The notes under the pieces are model-generated. The model was not told where the DNA came from. It worked only from the letters and a program-made list of their open reading frames with translations, and ran no database searches. 36,009 nucleotides of DNA from Deltaproteobacteria bacterium (GTDB lineage Bacteria; Bdellovibrionota_B; Oligoflexia; Oligoflexales; Bog-1112): positions 1 to 36,009 of the forward strand of contig CANIBL010000021.1 in the NCBI GenBank assembly GCA_947466225.1, in the 5' to 3' direction. Both the position numbers and the translations under genes were made by a program. Positions 34,992-36,009 of this stretch are shown in pieces. Each line of letters begins with the position of its first letter. The first letter of the stretch is position 1.

Positions 34992-36009
34992 ATGATTTAT
35001 CCGAATATAGTTAGTCTTCTTGTTCTTTTTGCTTCTCTTGCATCTTGCATAAAAAAGGAAGTTGTTTATTCTTGTTTATTCTTGTTTATTCTTGTTTATT
35101 CTTGTTCTTTTTTTATTTCTCCTGAATATGACCATTCTTATTTTCTCTCGAGAGCTGCAGGTTATCAGAATATTTCAACAGCTTTTTTTAGTAATGATCT
35201 TTCTGTAGCCCCGGTGTCACCCTTGATTAGGATTATTTCTGATTATTTTTCGATTCAATTAGAAACAGCTGCCTTGCTAATAAATGTGGTTTTTTTCACT
35301 CTTTCTTCTTTTCATCTATATTGGGTTTTCTCCTGTTGCGATCTAACTGCTGGAAAATTTATTCCCTTTTCCCTGGTCTCTTTTATTTGTTTTCCTTCAG
35401 AATTTTTCCTATTGAGGAGTGCAAATAAAGATCTAGCGATTGCATTTTTTTTTACAGCGTTTCTTTTTTTCTTTCAACATTTCTTTTCTTTATTAAAAGC
35501 GAGCTTTGTCTCTACTCTTCATAAAAAAATATACCATTTTATGGTTTCTTTTTGTTCACTTTTTCTCGTGTTTCAACTCCGCCCCTATTTTTTCAGGTTT
35601 GCTATTGTGGCATTATTCCTTGCTCTTGGTTTTTCTCTTCTAAAGAAACTGAAGATTTCAGAGTATGCTAAAATCTTTTTTTTACTCATAGCAACATATA
35701 TATTATGTTCACTCGTTTTATTATTTTTTTGGGAAGAAATCGTCGTATTAAAGGATTCTTATCAGGGGAATGCTATGATCTCCCCTTTGTTTGATTTTGA
35801 AAAACCTGATTACCTATCTTTTTTTTGTTACCCAATCATTTCCTTGTTCCTGTTTTTTTTCTACCCTATGGTGATGGTTTTTTTCAATCAAAATGTATCT
35901 GCGCTTAATATTATAGCAGGTGTTTTAGAAAGTATTTTTTTTGGACTTGGTTTCGCTCTTTTTTTAAGATTATTTTGTATTTTGTATAAAAAACTTATAG
36001 GTGTTTTGA
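34992..36009 (+). CDS. Multi-pass membrane protein, probable Wzy-like polymerase, with an in-frame 10-bp repeat (cut by the window edge)
   Basis: ATG 34992 opens a frame that stays open to the window end, 339 codons, with no stop. The product is extremely hydrophobic, with many segments rich in Phe, Leu and Ile, and short charged loops such as SPEYDHSYFLSRAAG and KDSYQGNAM. The position after a glycosyltransferase and Wzz-like gene suggests an O-antigen or oligosaccharide polymerase; flippase or another role cannot be excluded. The repeat tract at 35062-35106 encodes part of the first membrane region. With one extra copy a TGA appears at 35123; with one fewer, TAG at 35206, so copy number decides whether the protein is made. 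No good ribosome-binding site is seen. Confidence 0.75.
   Translation, partial: MIYPNIVSLLVLFASLASCIKKEVVYSCLFLFILVYSCSFFISPEYDHSYFLSRAAGYQNISTAFFSNDLSVAPVSPLIRIISDYFSIQLETAALLINVVFFTLSSFHLYWVFSCCDLTAGKFIPFSLVSFICFPSEFFLLRSANKDLAIAFFFTAFLFFFQHFFSLLKASFVSTLHKKIYHFMVSFCSLFLVFQLRPYFFRFAIVALFLALGFSLLKKLKISEYAKIFFLLIATYILCSLVLLFFWEEIVVLKDSYQGNAMISPLFDFEKPDYLSFFCYPIISLFLFFFYPMVMVFFNQNVSALNIIAGVLESIFFGLGFALFLRLFCILYKKLIGVL
35062..35106 (+). repeat. Simple sequence repeat, 10-bp unit TTGTTTATTC, 4.5 copies
   Basis: Four perfect head-to-tail copies start at 35062, 35072, 35082 and 35092, followed by TTGTT. The unit length is not a multiple of three, so each slip changes the reading frame of the surrounding gene. 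Such tracts change length by slipped-strand mispairing. Confidence 0.97.

Noticed and set aside
35062..35106. CRISPR-like array
   Set aside because: The copies are directly adjacent 10-mers without spacers, so this is a simple tandem repeat.

Overview
The window looks like chromosomal DNA of a Gram-negative bacterium. It encodes BamD, OmpA-type, MltD and TonB-like envelope proteins, SecA, SMC, SSB and RNase PH. The TIGR04565-like outer-membrane barrel, the ETF pair and the lipoprotein repertoire suggest a deltaproteobacterial-type lineage (Myxococcota or Bdellovibrionota/Oligoflexia), but this is an inference and the sequence does not settle it. Two things point to a host-associated, possibly intracellular, life: an NTT-family (ADP/ATP translocase type) nucleotide transporter at 22684-24213, and a dispersed family of short palindromic elements, one of which sits in frame inside smc, much like Rickettsia palindromic elements.

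Layout. 1-7676 (minus strand): a probable operon reading lipoprotein, smc, flippase-like membrane protein, N-formylglutamate-amidohydrolase-like protein, then an M16 zinc protease cut by the left edge; two palindromic elements lie before the protease. 7857-9653 (plus): ssb and fumarylacetoacetase. 9650-10555 (minus): outer-membrane barrel. 10717-11448 (plus): rph, convergent with secA (11571-14192, minus), with an inverted pair of elements between them. 14492-15444 (plus): OmpA-like protein and tRNA-Ile(GAT). 15447-17246 (minus): etfB-etfA. 17509-19553 (plus): ZIP-like metal transporter and an unknown secreted protein, whose end overlaps mltD. 19485-21677 (minus): TonB-like protein then mltD. 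21810-22601 (plus): bamD, convergent with the NTT transporter (minus), again with palindromic DNA between them. 24398-26772 (plus): two tandem cysteine-rich prepilin-like proteins. 26850-30437 (plus): metH. 30465-36009 (plus): a surface-polysaccharide locus (gmd, fcl, Wzz-like, GT4 glycosyltransferase, Wzy-like) that becomes visibly more AT-rich toward the right edge.

How the genes work together. Much of the window builds or remodels the envelope: outer-membrane protein assembly (BamD), peptidoglycan tethering and turnover (OmpA-like, MltD), energy coupling (TonB-like), secretion (SecA), pilin-like surface proteins and a GDP-fucose polysaccharide. The right-most gene carries 4.5 copies of a 10-bp tandem repeat inside its reading frame. 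Gain or loss of one copy brings an early stop, so polysaccharide polymerisation may be phase variable. Metabolic genes are scattered singles (fumarylacetoacetase, ETF, B12-dependent methionine synthase).

The observations most worth a second look are the palindromic element family with its in-frame copy in the SMC hinge, the 10-bp contingency repeat, the NTT transporter with a substitution at a normally conserved acidic position, and the paired cysteine-rich prepilins. No CRISPR array, insertion sequence, rRNA or phage gene is visible. No gene-free stretch exceeds 300 bases; the longest, 14193-14491 between secA and the OmpA-like gene, shows no element I can name beyond the two ribosome-binding regions.
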